Shown piece by piece: positions 23,290 through 34,300 of a stretch of DNA of 64,000 nucleotides (positions are counted from its first letter, which is position 1; every line of letters starts with the position of its first letter). Made by a program: the position numbers and the translations under genes. Under the pieces are notes generated by a model. It was not told the DNA's origin. It saw only the letters and a list, made by a program, of their open reading frames with translations, and did not search any database. The stretch is taken from the NCBI RefSeq assembly GCF_024323335.1, contig NC_066581.1, positions 231,462,539 to 231,526,538 on the forward strand. The letters run 5' to 3'. The stretch is from Lathyrus oleraceus. Lineage: Eukaryota > Streptophyta > Magnoliopsida > Fabales > Fabaceae.

Positions 23290-24020
23290 ACCAGACCCTG
23301 ACTGATGACTGGGAAGAAACTTGACGTTTACGTGACATTGAACGATGATGTTTACTGACACCAAAGAAAACTCGACCAGACACTTACTGATGACTGGGAG
23401 AAAACTCGACGTTTACTGGACATCGAACGATGATGTTTACAGGCACCAAAGAAAACTCGACCAGACACTAACTGATGACAGGGAGAAAACGCGACGTTTA
23501 CTGGACATCGAACGATGATGTTTACAGGCACCAAAGAAAACTCGACCAGACACTTACTGATGACCGGGAGAAAACTCGACATTTACTGGACATCGAATGA
23601 TGATGTTGACAGGCACCAAAGAAAACTCGACCAGACACTAACTGATGACCGGGAGAAAACTCGACGTTTACTGGACATCGAATGATGATGTTGACAGGCA
23701 CCAAAGAAAACTCGACCAGACACTAACTGATGACTGGGAAATAACTCGACGTTTACTGGACATCGAATGATGATGTCTACAGGCATCAAACAATGATGTT
23801 GACAGGCATCAAACAAGGATGTTGACAGGACATCGAACAATGATGTTGACAGGCATCAAACAATGATGTTGACAGGACATCGAACAAGGATGTTGACAGA
23901 ACATCAAACAATGATCGACCAGACATTAAACAATGACTGGGAAATAACTCGACGTTTACTGGACATCGAATGATGATGTTTACTGACACTAAAGAAAGCT
24001 CGACCATACACTTACTGATG
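23290..24020 (-). repeat. 85-bp tandem array in Ogre 3' UTR
   Basis: The marker CTCGACCAGACACT recurs near 23373, 23458, 23543, 23628 and 23713, steps of exactly 85 bp. From about 23765 to 23930 the pattern collapses into shorter ~25-35-bp units (GATGTTGACAGGCATCAAACA), and then one 85-bp-like unit returns. The duplicate array is at 38958-39690. Arrays in this position are the kind from which legume satellites are known to arise. Confidence 0.88.
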
Positions 24021-24419
24021 ACTGGGAAAAACTATTGCTCCAAACTCACAATGCTGAACTCCTCGGAGTATCGTCTTCACTGTCCGGCAAAACCAAATCT
24101 CAAGCGGTAACCACGGCTCGAGTCGCGCTGATCGCGTAACATTTCTATCTCTGTCCGACGGAAAAGTTTCCTCCAGCATCGCACTACTGGGGAATATTGT
24201 TGATCTGACGTCATGATGCTAAACCCATCAGAGTAACATCTTCCAACTTCTGTCGAAACCACCTTTCAAACAATAACCACAGCTTGAGACTAGCCTATGC
24301 TTGCAATGATGCATGACTTTTTCTGCGTAATGCTCCATAATTATGGAAATGCTACGCGATTGATTATGCAATATGCTATGCTTACTCTACCTGATGAATG
24401 CATAAAAAGTATCCCCCTC

Positions 24420-25360
24420 AAGGGACTCTTCTGGGGAGCTCAAGGCACTCTGCCGAAAGGAACTCGACAATACTCCGATCACCACCCTGCTGGGAAATAG
24501 CACTGCTGCTGGGAAAAGGTAACCCTTGCTAGGGAAAGCCTCCTTTGCACCCGATCCACCTGGGAATTGCTGGGGGATAAGAACCACCAACACCCTGTGG
24601 GGATACCTCGATCCTTGACTTGCCGAGGATATACATCCCAACTCTGCTTGAGAAACCCTCACAGATACCTAGCAACTTCACTGGGGAACTGCTCACAGAT
24701 AGCTCCACTGGGAAACAACAACCTCCAGACCTGGCGACTGGAGAAGCATCGATCTGACACCTGCTGGGAATAACCATCCTAACCCTGCTAGGGAAACGAA
24801 TGCTACTCCGCTGGGGACGACCCATCCAATCCATACGTAGGATACACTGCTGGAGATATATTTCATTGAAACCCGCTCCACTCAGGGATAGCAACCTTCA
24901 GACCTGGCGACTGGAGAAACACCGTTTTCAACCTGCCGGGGATAACCATCCTGACTCGGCTAGGGGAACCATAGACCTTGGATCTGCTGGGGATTGGGTC
25001 CTCGTGACTCTGCTTGGGGATATACATCCCGACTCGTCTGGACCTTTTCTGCTCCATCATCTTGTATTCAAAATCGCTCCGCGCTCGACGGAGAGCGAAC
25101 TCCTGGGACTATACAGACTTTTCAATTTTCCGACTTTGAAGAGTCTTCTTGATTAATTCCAAAGGTCGTCGGACGTCCTGCCGTCTCTTCATCGTTCCTT
25201 CAACTCGCCTGTCCCTGATTGGACTCTGCGGGGAATTTCTACAGACTTTCCAGTCTTCCGACTTTGAAGAGTCTTCTTGATTATCATTCAAGGATCGGCG
25301 TACGTCTCAACGTCTCTTCGTCATTCCTTCATACATTCGTCCCCGATTGGACTCCCACGG
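24420..25360 (-). other. Ogre X 3' UTR rich in anti-PBS-like motifs
   Basis: On the plus strand about 18 blocks resemble GACTCTGCTGGGGA, e.g. GACTCTTCTGGGGA (24424-24437), CTACTCCGCTGGGGA (around 24803-24817), GATCTGCTGGGGA (24981-24993), GACTCTGCTTGGGGA (25006-25020) and GACTCTGCGGGGA (25222-25234). On the element's sense strand these are TCCCCAGCAGAGTC-like, complementary to the PBS at 31326-31343. A longer degenerate repeat of about 172 bp (around CCTGGCGACTGGAGAA at 24735 and 24907) is superimposed. No protein domain is visible. Confidence 0.65.
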
Positions 25361-25399
25361 GGATTTGCTTTGTCAATAGCTTCCACATCACAACCTGCA

Positions 25400-25925
25400 A
25401 GTGAGTGAAAATACCTAACAGTTTCTGCAAAACAGATCGTTAGATAAAACCGTGCCCCAGGCGTGTCAAGATTTCAACACTTGGGTCACCCAACCTTCCG
25501 AATAAGATTTCAAGCTTTCAATCTTATAAATATGCACTGGAAGGGACCTGTATGTCTTAAAATGCAAGATTCTTTATCAAAAATATCTGGATGTTTTTGC
25601 AATCAAAGCGGTAATGAAAAACAAAAACAAAATTATTTGACTGAATATGCATTTTATTGATTGAAAAAAAGTGTGGCTCAAATGAGCAATACAAAGGAAG
25701 CAATTCCTGAAAAGAGGTAATCGCGTACAAAAGGAAAAATCTATCCTAATGGCAATGTGAAACCCACGATCTCATCGAGTTCCAACTCGGTTACACCCCA
25801 TATGTCCTCAGACTCTCCGTGCTTTCTGCCTTCTGAACAAGACGATTCCGACCGATCCCTACCGGGTATTATCCACGATGCTTTAACCAAAGCACAAACG
25901 ATCATGCCAGACGCAGTTGTTCGTT
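25400..25925 (-). other. Ogre X 3' UTR, no distinct feature
   Basis: Non-coding stretch between the anti-PBS-rich part and the hairpin array. Open frames on either strand carry no recognisable domain. The same sequence is repeated at 41068-41593. Confidence 0.5.
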
Positions 25926-25936
25926 TCAATCCCTCT

Positions 25937-26136
25937 TTTGCCTGGACCGCCCTTTCGGGTTTTCAGTCCACCGGGATACCCTTTTTTGCCCAAGTCGCCT
26001 TTTCAGGTTTTCGACTTGCCGGGTGTACAGTTTTTTCATTTTTATCCCTAATTTTTGCCCGAACCTTTCTTTCTGTTTTTGGTTCGCCGGGATGCCCATT
26101 TTTGCCTGGACTATTTTATTCTTTTCGTCCAGCGGG
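25937..26136 (-). other. Four serial hairpins after Ogre X integrase
   Basis: Plus-strand stem coordinates: unit 1 26106-26111 with 26127-26132 (CTGGAC/GTCCAG, perfect); unit 2 26060-26065 with 26081-26086 (CGAACC/GGTTCG, perfect); unit 3 25991-25997 with 26012-26018 (CAAGTCG/CGACTTG, perfect); unit 4 25943-25949 with 25964-25970 (one G-U pair). Loops of units 3 and 4 contain CCy-GAAA-rGG. Equivalent to 9976-10175 in Ogre-1, with compensatory stem changes. Copy 2 lies at 41605-41804. Confidence 0.78.
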
Positions 26137-26141
26137 TCTCT

Positions 26142-26690
26142 TTATACGAAGTATTTTTTAACTGCGTCCGCATTCACAGGGTATGGAAAATCCTCGCCAT
26201 CCATGGTCGTTAGCAACAAGGCTCCGCCAGAGAAGACCTTCCTGACCACGAATGGACCTTCATAATTGGGTGTCCATTTGCCCCTTCGATCGTTTTGAGG
26301 AGGAAGGATCCTTTTCAGCACCATATCACCTACGTGATATACACGAGGTCGTACCTTTCTGTCAAAAGCACGCTTCATCCGCTGCTGGTATAACTGCCCA
26401 TGATAGATGGCTGCCAGCCTCTTTTCTTCAATTAAGCTCAACTCTTCATACCGGGTCCTTACCCATTCAGCCTCTTGCAACTTCACGTCCATCAGGACTC
26501 TTAAAGAGGGAATCTGAACCTCAACCGGTAGCACGGCCTCCATTCCATATACCAATGAGAAAGGAGTTGCCCCAGTAGACATACGCACCGACGTTCGATA
26601 CCCATGTAATGCAAACGGCAACATCTCATGCCAGTCTCTGTAGGTTACCACCATTTTCTGCACAATCACACCGTCGATGCATTCAAACGT
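26142..26690 (-). pseudogene. Ogre X integrase C-terminal fragment
   Basis: Reads from VQKMVVTYRDWHEMLPFALHGYRTS through YGMEAVLPVEVQIPSL, IEEKRLAAIYHGQ and GDMVLKRILPP to the stop near 26142. It aligns with the last third of the Ogre-1 integrase (9450-9969). The catalytic core and zinc domain are absent: upstream, the frame jumps directly to the start of the archaeal-type RNase H (ARITFEC, around 26690), so a large internal deletion removed RNase H through the integrase core. The fragment frame itself is uninterrupted. The same fragment occurs at 41810-42298. Confidence 0.85.
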
Positions 26691-28085
26691 TATCCGGGCC
26701 ACAAAAGAAATGTGGGATCTTTTTGGCGTAACCAAAGCACTAATTCGTCCACATTAACCCCATCAGACATCAGAATCCGTTCGGATTCAGGGTCAGGCCC
26801 CTCCTCCGGGATCGGTTACTCTCAATCTTTCGATTGGAGCACCTCGAGATGTCCTCATCAGGGAATTCAAACTTCCTCGGTTGATAATCCTCCATGGGTT
26901 GCGGAGTGACGTAGTCAGACAATACACCCCTTGATTGCTTTCTGAGGGATATACTGGATATCACATCAGTCAAAATCATTAGCCCCTTCGCAACCCGTCC
27001 GGTTATTGCTGGCTCTTCAAAAATCTACCTGATCAGATCCATCTCGAAATCCACAAAGTGGTATGAACCAGCATATACTGTCTCAGTCGGCGAGCAGTCT
27101 ATGCCAAAGTACATCAAGTTTTCTCGAGCAGTGAGTGTATTGTTTCACAGTCGATAAACTTTTTGCTTAGGTAAATTGCATGCTCTTTTTCGACAAGACT
27201 TGTCATGCTGCCCCAATACACCTCATAGACCCCTCGAAAGCTGTCAAGTACCAGATTAACAATCGCTCCTTCCACAGGAGGTATCAGAATCAGAGGTTCC
27301 TGCAACTTATTCTTTTATTTTCAATGCCCATTGGCAATCATTATTTCACCTGACCGTTTGATCTTTTCTTTCAACGTCTTGAACATGGGTTCACACGTGG
27401 CTGTTAGATAAGATGTGAACCATGACATGTAGTTCCATCTGCCTAAGAGACCACGAACCTCTTTCTTTATTCTCGGTTCAGGCATTTTTCTCTTTTTTTT
27501 TTTTTTTTTTTTGCAGGATCAACCTCGGATTCCTCTCTGACAATAAACCCCAACAGCTTACCGGATCGCACTCTGATAGTGCCCTCACTTGAATTCAACC
27601 TCAGTTTGAATTGTCTCAACCGGTCAAACGACTTGCCCCGGTCTACCAGATGCCCCTCTCCTGTTTGGGACTTTGCTATCATGTCATAGCATAGCATTCA
27701 ACTTCATGATGAATCATATCATGAAACAAAGTCACCATGGCTCTCTGATAAGTAGCACCGGCGTTCTGCTTCTCTAGAGGACAGTCTTCTCTCCATGGTA
27801 GCTTGCGCGCAACGACATTGGTACTTGACCTGGGATATCCTGACACGACCAGGCGAAGGTATCCACATGCTCCTTCAACAGGACTACCATTCTGCTCTCG
27901 ACTCGCCTCTGAAGCGGCCCCAATTTCCTATTTCCTTTCTGACCTCGGCGGTGCTTGGAATAACAATCTTAATCCGCTCCTCATGCGGCTGAATCACCTT
28001 CTTCTCTTGTTTTAACAACCTGGTTAATTCCAGCAGATCACAATCTTCTTCGCCTTCTTCTTCGGCATGATAGATCGGTTTGTCG
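26691..28085 (-). pseudogene. Ogre X RT and RNase H, heavily deleted
   Basis: Discontinuous matches to Ogre-1 pol. From right to left: the RT N-terminal lead-in (DFDKPIYHAEEEGEEDCDL, around 28080-28020), a deletion of the RT palm, NAGATYQRAMVTLFHDMIHHE (around 27750), a disrupted region where the YVDD motif should be (ECYAMT then stop), MIAKSQTGEGHL and SGKLLGFIV (27680-27520), a T22 run at 27493-27514, RNase H pieces (KEHAIYLSKKF near 27170), and SDYVTPQPMEDYQPRKFEFPDEDI (26930-26850). Frameshifts and stops throughout. No catalytic RT motif survives. Confidence 0.8.
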
Positions 28086-28417
28086 AAGTCATATGAGGTG
28101 TAACCAAATTGTTGTCAACGAGATCCGGAGAATTATTTTTTAAAATTGGAACGAGACAAATCAAAAGAGAAGAAAATGAAAACAAACATTGCCATTTTTA
28201 TTTGTTTTTAAAACTGCAAAAATAAATGAAAAACAGGGAACGCCGCTTTTGACTGAAAAACATCCATTTATTTATGATGCAAAATGTTGCAAAATGAAAC
28301 ATGAGGTGGCCCTTACAATGAACCATTACGTGTCGGGCAACACGCATGGATTTCATGCAGATAAAACTGAAATCAGGAAAATATTACTCTTTCGGATGAG
28401 TGACAGCGATGATCTTT
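28086..28417 (-). other. Intron-like segment of Ogre X; protease absent
   Basis: The gag frame stops and is followed directly by sequence resembling the Ogre-1 pro-RT intron (CATAAATAAATGGATG..., TTTTTGCAGTTTTAAAAACAAATAAAAATGGCAATG on the minus strand, compare 6310-6440). The protease domain that should lie between gag and this segment is missing. Confidence 0.65.
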
Positions 28418-30067
28418 TTAGGCCTTCCAGTTCTGGATCTCCATCCCTGGTGCGCACGACTTTATCCAACCATCAAACTCGCAGTCACTGTCAGTCCTTT
28501 CACCTACCGCACAGGCGTGATCCGAATCTTCAACAATTGCACTCACCATCGCCTGACCATGTGTCGGCATGGGATTAGCATTAACATTCGGTGATGGTGC
28601 AAAATTGATAGCCTTGGAGTCTACCAGATCCTGGACAACATTCTTGAATGCTCTACAGCCCTCAATGTTATGCCCCGGTGTTCCAGAATGGAATTCACAC
28701 TGGGCGTTCTCGTCATAGTTAGGAGGCCTCTGATCTGATCTCATCGGAACCATCGCCCTTGGCTGAACCAACCCAAGATCCGTCAACTTTTTGAACAGAA
28801 CAGCGTATGTCGCGGGTGGCTTATCAAAATGGCGATCAATCCCTTTTCCCCTCACCTGGTACCCAGCTCTCTGTTGAGGTGGCTGACGTTGCTGTCGTAC
28901 TGACTGATTACCAGCAGGGATGGTTACCGCAACAGTGTGCTGGTAGTAGCGATCCCTACCGTGTCCTCTCTGGGCATACACAGCACTTGATTCTCCCTCA
29001 TTTTTCCTTTGGCCATTTCCGAAGGGCTTCTTCGATCCTGATGACGAAGCATTACCACCCTGGATTTTCCCAATTCTCAGCCAACTTTCAATTCTCTCCC
29101 CAGCCACTACTATGTCAGCAAAGTTAGTGACGGGACAACCCACCATTCTTTCAGCAAAAACCCCCTGCAGGGTACCCATGAAGAGATCAGACATCTCTCT
29201 GTCCACCAGTGGAGGTTGCACTCTGGCAGCCAACTCCCCCCACCTTTGCGCATACTCTTTAAACCCTTCACTTGACTTCTGAGACATACCCTGCAGCTGG
29301 GTACGACTAGGAGCCATGTCAACATTGAATTGGTACTGTTTAAAGAAGGCATCGCCAAGATCCTGCCAGCTTTTGATATCAGAAGATTTCAGCTTGGTAT
29401 ACCATTCCAAGGATCCTCCAGACAGACTGTGTTGGAAGAAGTACATCCAAAGCTTTTGATCCATAGTGTATGCAGAGATCTTGCGGACAAAGGCTTGAAG
29501 GTGAGTCTCCGGGCAGGAACTTCCATTATACCGATCAAATATGGGCGCTTTGAATTTCTGCGGGATCGCAATCCCCTCTACCAGCCCCATGTTTGACATA
29601 TTGACCACCCCAGGAGTGGCATAGCTCTCCAAAGCTCGGATCTTCTCAGCCAGCAGCTGAATCTCTTTGTTCAGTGGTGGGGCACTGTATTGACCGAAAG
29701 GTTCGTTGTGCATGGAGAACTGATCCGCTTCTCTGTCTTCCTCTCTATCATCTTCCACCCCGAAGAAAGGCGGGAACAGACTGTCCTTCATATTCTGACC
29801 AGGTTGACCACCGGTGGCAGCGCCAAACCCACCAGCATTATTATTTACCATACCCACAGTTGCTCTCTTGCCACCATCCTGAGAACCACCCAGCCCCTGG
29901 TTGGAGACACCATCCAGGTTCACACCACTGTTTGCTGCTGAAGCCCGCTCGAGCTTCTCGACTTTATCAGCTAGAGCCTTCTGACCAACTGCGAAACCTT
30001 GCATAATGTTGATCAACTCGTTCATCTTGTCCTTCAGCTCGAGGATGTCTGTATTTGGGAGATCCAT
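28418..30067 (-). CDS. gag: Ogre X gag, intact frame
   Basis: Uninterrupted Gag frame of about 549 codons from ATG 30065-30067 (MDLPNTDILELKDKMNELIN). The frame stays open upstream to an ATG at 30223, but the added 52 residues are basic and unlike known Gag starts, so I prefer the internal ATG. The N-terminus is helical and heptad-like (KALADKVEKLERA), followed by a Gly/Asn-rich linker. The capsid core (FKAPIFDRYNGSSCPETHLQAF, LEWYTKLKSSDI, FKEYAQRWGELAARVQPP, NFADIVVAGERIESWL) is followed by a Gln/Arg-rich nucleocapsid and a zinc-knuckle-like CEFHSGTPGHNIEGC near residue 480. It would form virus-like particles and package RNA. The frame ends at the deletion that removed protease. Whether it is expressed is unknown. 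Confidence 0.75.
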   Translation of the reverse strand: MDLPNTDILELKDKMNELINIMQGFAVGQKALADKVEKLERASAANSGVNLDGVSNQGLGGSQDGGKRATVGMVNNNAGGFGAATGGQPGQNMKDSLFPPFFGVEDDREEDREADQFSMHNEPFGQYSAPPLNKEIQLLAEKIRALESYATPGVVNMSNMGLVEGIAIPQKFKAPIFDRYNGSSCPETHLQAFVRKISAYTMDQKLWMYFFQHSLSGGSLEWYTKLKSSDIKSWQDLGDAFFKQYQFNVDMAPSRTQLQGMSQKSSEGFKEYAQRWGELAARVQPPLVDREMSDLFMGTLQGVFAERMVGCPVTNFADIVVAGERIESWLRIGKIQGGNASSSGSKKPFGNGQRKNEGESSAVYAQRGHGRDRYYQHTVAVTIPAGNQSVRQQRQPPQQRAGYQVRGKGIDRHFDKPPATYAVLFKKLTDLGLVQPRAMVPMRSDQRPPNYDENAQCEFHSGTPGHNIEGCRAFKNVVQDLVDSKAINFAPSPNVNANPMPTHGQAMVSAIVEDSDHACAVGERTDSDCEFDGWIKSCAPGMEIQNWKA

Positions 30068-31325
30068 CAGTCTGGGAGTGTTGCGTCGAGTGAAATATCT
30101 GTGAGGACGGGTTGAGTGCAAAGGTACAGTTCTACGAGCGCGAGCAATGACTCCTGAAACAATCAAGCATGTCAGAATCTGACACCTACAAAACAGCAAA
30201 TAGGTTAATATGCATGAATGCAACGTCTATCCATATGAGGAAGATTCTGTCCTTTGATTCTGGTTTCATTGAGACAGATAAAAAATCAACAATAATATTC
30301 TGACATCCGGATGTCTCTCAACCAGATTCTTAATCAGTAATACTCCCCATATGGCTAGACATAGGTTAGGTGCATATGAATGCAAAATATAGATGATGCT
30401 GATGCGTGAATGCAATGCACTGTGCCATCCTTCCAAGTCCTCTGATCATCTGTTGCCCTGAGTCACAACCCGGACCACTGAACTGATCACAACCATCTAA
30501 AGGAGAATGTAACCACCAATCCGCCTCAAGGGTTCCGAAATAAACGGAAGACAGATACATCATCATCATCATCTGACAATCTCTGAACAGATACCCACAA
30601 CCTCTGAATCGGCCCGGGGAATCCTGAAATAAACGGATCCCCGCTGATAAATAACTCGGACAGCATTTCGGCGTCTCAGAAATAAACGGCCATAAATCCG
30701 ACTTATGAATACGACTCTGATCAACGGAACCAGAAGTCACCATCTGAGTCACCATCTGATCATGCATCTGAAAGAACCACCCTCCCCTCACAGGTAAATT
30801 CTAATCAGGTCATCCTAAGGCGGATCATAGTCTCGACAATCGGGCGGAGATACTCAATGGGTTTGCCCTTTCGGGTGTGCCATTGTAGCTCCCTTAAGAT
30901 CGTCTAAACCAAAGATCCGGGAAATGATCGGTCACCGGAGTCAATAGTTCAGATGAAGTAACTCAACCAAAGTGGAGTACCCCACAGAGGAAAGCACTAT
31001 CAAATGAACCTCGTCCGGCTTGTGGTATGTCACATTACAACAATATGCTGATAAAGCAAATGAGGAACGTGAGACCACACTAATCCTAGGTGTATACTCG
31101 GGCCTGGGTTTTAGCCCCACTCAGAACACCCATCCCCAAAACAGAGGAACCACCTGCACAGAGGACGGCAACATGATAGTATGATGCATGCAAGTATTTA
31201 TGCAAATATATATGGTTAGAATAATAAATGCAATAAATAAAGCAAACCAAGCAACCTAAACTACCCTAGAACGCTAGGAAAGACTCGCTTAGGGAAGATG
31301 GACCAGCACAGGTCAACATCTGTTG
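30068..31325 (-). other. Ogre X leader, without ORF1
   Basis: About 1.26 kb between PBS and gag. Ogre-1 has an ORF1 before gag; no trace is visible here, and only short meaningless frames exist. The block GAAATAAACGG occurs three times (about 30537, 30625 and 30679); the first two copies lie in loops of small inverted repeats (TTCCG/CGGAA and ATCC/GGAT). Confidence 0.6.
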
Positions 31326-31343
31326 TCCCCAGCAGAGTCGCCA
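31326..31343 (-). other. Ogre X primer binding site
   Basis: The minus strand reads TGGCGACTCTGCTGGGGA, two bases inside the LTR end (...GCACCA-GC). This is the Ogre-type PBS; legume Ogres are reported to prime from tRNA-Arg, which I could not verify here. Confidence 0.8.
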
Positions 31344-31345
31344 GC

Positions 31346-34300
31346 TGGTGCATCCGCGAAAAACAACCGACGGGCTAAAACAAAAAAACAAACAGAGCCG
31401 CCACTGCGCGTTATTTATCCCAAGATAGGGAAAGGAAACGCTCAGAGAAACCTGGAAAAAGCATGGTCTCGCGACCAAAGAGAAAGGGTAAGGGAGTCGG
31501 TTACGCAAGGGGAAGGTATTAGCACCCCTCACGTCCGTCGTACTCGACGGGATCCACGCTCTAAGAAAAGAAAAGGTTGCTAAAACACCACACACACACA
31601 CACACCGAAGACAACACATGTGGGGTTAAGAGGAAGAGAGCTCGATAGGACATCGCATCCTATGCCTACGTATCTCGTCTGGAACGAGAATCAGAGCTGC
31701 CGTAGTTCGGCTCACGCACGCCAAACAAGACACACACACCCACAGGCAAACCTGGAACCCGAATGCCAATCGCTGGACTTGCATCGGCTTCCGAACCAAA
31801 CAAACACAATCAGGATACGGACAGCCAATCGCTGGTCTTACATCCATATCCTGACACACAAGAAGAAACAAACAACAACAAGTTACTAAGGAGTCAGGCA
31901 CTCGAGCCTAGCAACTATCAAGCAAACACACACAAAAAAGAAAAAGGGTGCCCGGAGAGACCTCGCACGGTCTGCTGCCTACGTACCTCATCTGGTATGA
32001 GGATCAGGGCGATGTAGTTCCCCTGAAAGGGAAAGAAATTCTAGCCAGAAACCAAGGGGAGACACACTACTAGGGAGCTGGACTCGAGCCTAGTGTTATC
32101 ATGCATCATTGCCCTATGTTATGGTTTCTATCTACTTGCACAACAACAAGCTAATCCTAACCAGGAAAAACAAGCATGCAAGCATCAATAAAAAAATAAA
32201 GCAAACATTCCACGTAGCACACACTATATCCAGTCAAGTGGGCTCAAACAAAGGGTTCGACTGCCGAGGCAAGTCATCTGTACAAGGTAGTGTTCGCTCT
32301 TAACCCTGACATTGAGAGTCAGGGTGAAGCAGATGAAAGGTGAGTGAAGATGAGACTTTACAGCTCTTATCCCTGACCAGGGAGAGCTTCAGACAAAAGA
32401 GCGTGGGTCCAGAAAGGAGGGACCCTTCTACGCTCAAGACTCTGACTCGATTGTGCAACAGCACAAGATCTTGGGTTTGTGTCCCAATGCATCAACACAG
32501 TGGTGTGAGCAGAGGGACGACTCAACAGAATAGCGGGGGACCGATTGCATATCCCTTGGGTTCCGCCAATTGCCTCATAGAGGTCTTTACCTGCTTGGCA
32601 CAAAAGTAAACAATCACAAACATCGCCTCTTAAGGAGGACTTCAGACAGTTGCCTGGCTAAATAACAAGCCAGGTCTTCCAGACTACATGGAGACAAGAG
32701 AGTCTACCTCAACTGGTTTATAAAACCAAGCAGCAGCAAGCAAGTTCTTAAAGAACTAAAGCGACTTAATGTACCTGAAATCAATCAAGTATCATCAGTA
32801 CTCAGACAAACCAACAGTAAACAGCAAATGTTAATCTGTACAGTCAAACACAAATTAATGCACACAAGTGCAAGCCATGAGCTCAAACTCAAGCATCAAA
32901 CCCTACAACACAAAGCCAATGTTAGTTTACACAATTCACAAGTCAACTTAATTAACTTGAATTTTCCTCCTTAAGCCTTATACATCTCAACCTGAAAATC
33001 CAATTCAAAAGTGAGAAACAAGACCACTAGGCCAAGCCTAGGGTCCAAAGGGGATGAAAAATCCAAAACAGCAAGTGAAAATTATCCAAAACCACAATCA
33101 AACAAATTAGAGACAAATACAATTGGTCCCATGCTCATATCAATCACCATTATCATTTCATGCACAATTTAGTATCAAACATGCAATTTGCAACTTCAAA
33201 AGACCAAACAGAACTATCTCAACCAAAAGCATACCAAAACCATTCAATTAATTCCACAAGAATTCACACCTAAACAGGACACATTCAATGGATAGCATGC
33301 CAATTTTCAGCTTAATTGGACAAAAGGAAGTAGGGCAATGAAAATCATAAAGTTCAGACAAGTTCAAACAAGCCAACACATGGTATCCAAACAAACATCA
33401 ACTTCCAAAAATCACAAAACAGTGTCACAACAAGATAAATGAATGGGATCAAAACCACAATGACCTGTAATGTGTCTACAATCCTCATACCAAATTTCAC
33501 ACTCATCCAATACACTATGAGAATTTCACAAACAAAATACAATCATGTGTCACACAATGTCACAAAATGAGCCAACAGAAGAGAAAATCACAATCAATTA
33601 GAAAATGTCATCAAAAATTCCAGAAAAAATCACATGTGATCTCAACATACATATGTTCATTCATGCAAAATTTCAGCTCAATTCAACATCTCTAAGCACA
33701 TCAAATAAAATCATGAAGTTGACCTAGCTTGGTGTGACACAAATTGTCACACCTCTAATCAAAAATTCATATCTCTTCAACCAAGTGTCCAAAAATCACA
33801 AACTCTACATGAAAATCACCATCAAAGTGTCCAGAACAAGCACAAAAAATTTCATTCATTTCTTTGAAAGTATCATCATTTTATGAAAGATATGGCAAAA
33901 CATGTACAAATGTGACAACATCCAACAAACCCTAGGCATTTTAATTTTCTACACATGCAAAAATTTTACAAAAATCATGATTAAATTCTACACATCACAA
34001 GGAATATCATGCAAAAAATCTCACAAATTTTGGATAAAAAATGAGCTCTCTATGAATCTTTGAAGTTATGGCATCAAAATGTAAAATGAAAATGAAAAAG
34101 AAATAGAAATAATATAAATAATATGATCCAATGGCATTTTTGTAATACTTATGAACTTGGCCAAAACGACGCCGTTCCAAACAGAAGCCAGGGCGCGCTC
34201 TGATTGGCCAGAGCTGGCGCCAAACACGAATTTGAATCCAGGCCAGGAAATAATGGATCTAACACGTGTTTCTCATCATCTTCTTCAAACACAAATTCCA

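Larger units (their letters stand above)
15680..26630. repeat. Copy 1 of a 10.95-kb direct repeat
   Basis: Matches 31346-42298 at an offset of 15,666-15,668 bp with only scattered substitutions and single-base indels. It includes Ogre LTR A, the right part of the C2 3' LTR, the C2 3' UTR, an 848-bp Ogre LTR fragment and the Ogre 3' region through the integrase C-terminus. The two copies diverge abruptly after ACATCTCATG (26630 versus 42298). Confidence 0.9.
22825..31345 (-). mobile_element. Internal region of minus-strand Ogre X (composite)
   Basis: Reading right to left: PBS (31326-31343), a 1.1-kb leader, gag (30067-28418), the intron-like segment, broken RT/RNase H, C-terminal integrase, hairpin array, a long 3' UTR with an 85-bp array, and polypurine tract (22825-22842). 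ORF1, protease, most of RT and the integrase core are missing. The part left of 26630 also exists as a second copy, so this internal region is probably joined from two recombining Ogre copies. Confidence 0.8.

Noticed and set aside
23132..24007. Several minus-strand frames with repeated VSGRVFFGACQHH-type peptides
   Set aside because: Translation of the 85-bp array shifting frame each unit; not a protein.
25757..26161. 134-codon plus-strand frame, present again at 41425-41829
   Set aside because: Lies antisense over the hairpin array and integrase end; identical copies reflect the duplication, not selection.
27493..27514. T22 run as a poly(A) tail of a retroposed gene
   Set aside because: Located inside the RT remnant of Ogre X with pol sequence on both sides and no target-site duplication.
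28189..29596. Plus-strand frames of 88-129 codons over the Ogre X gag
   Set aside because: Antisense shadows of a well-supported minus-strand gag.
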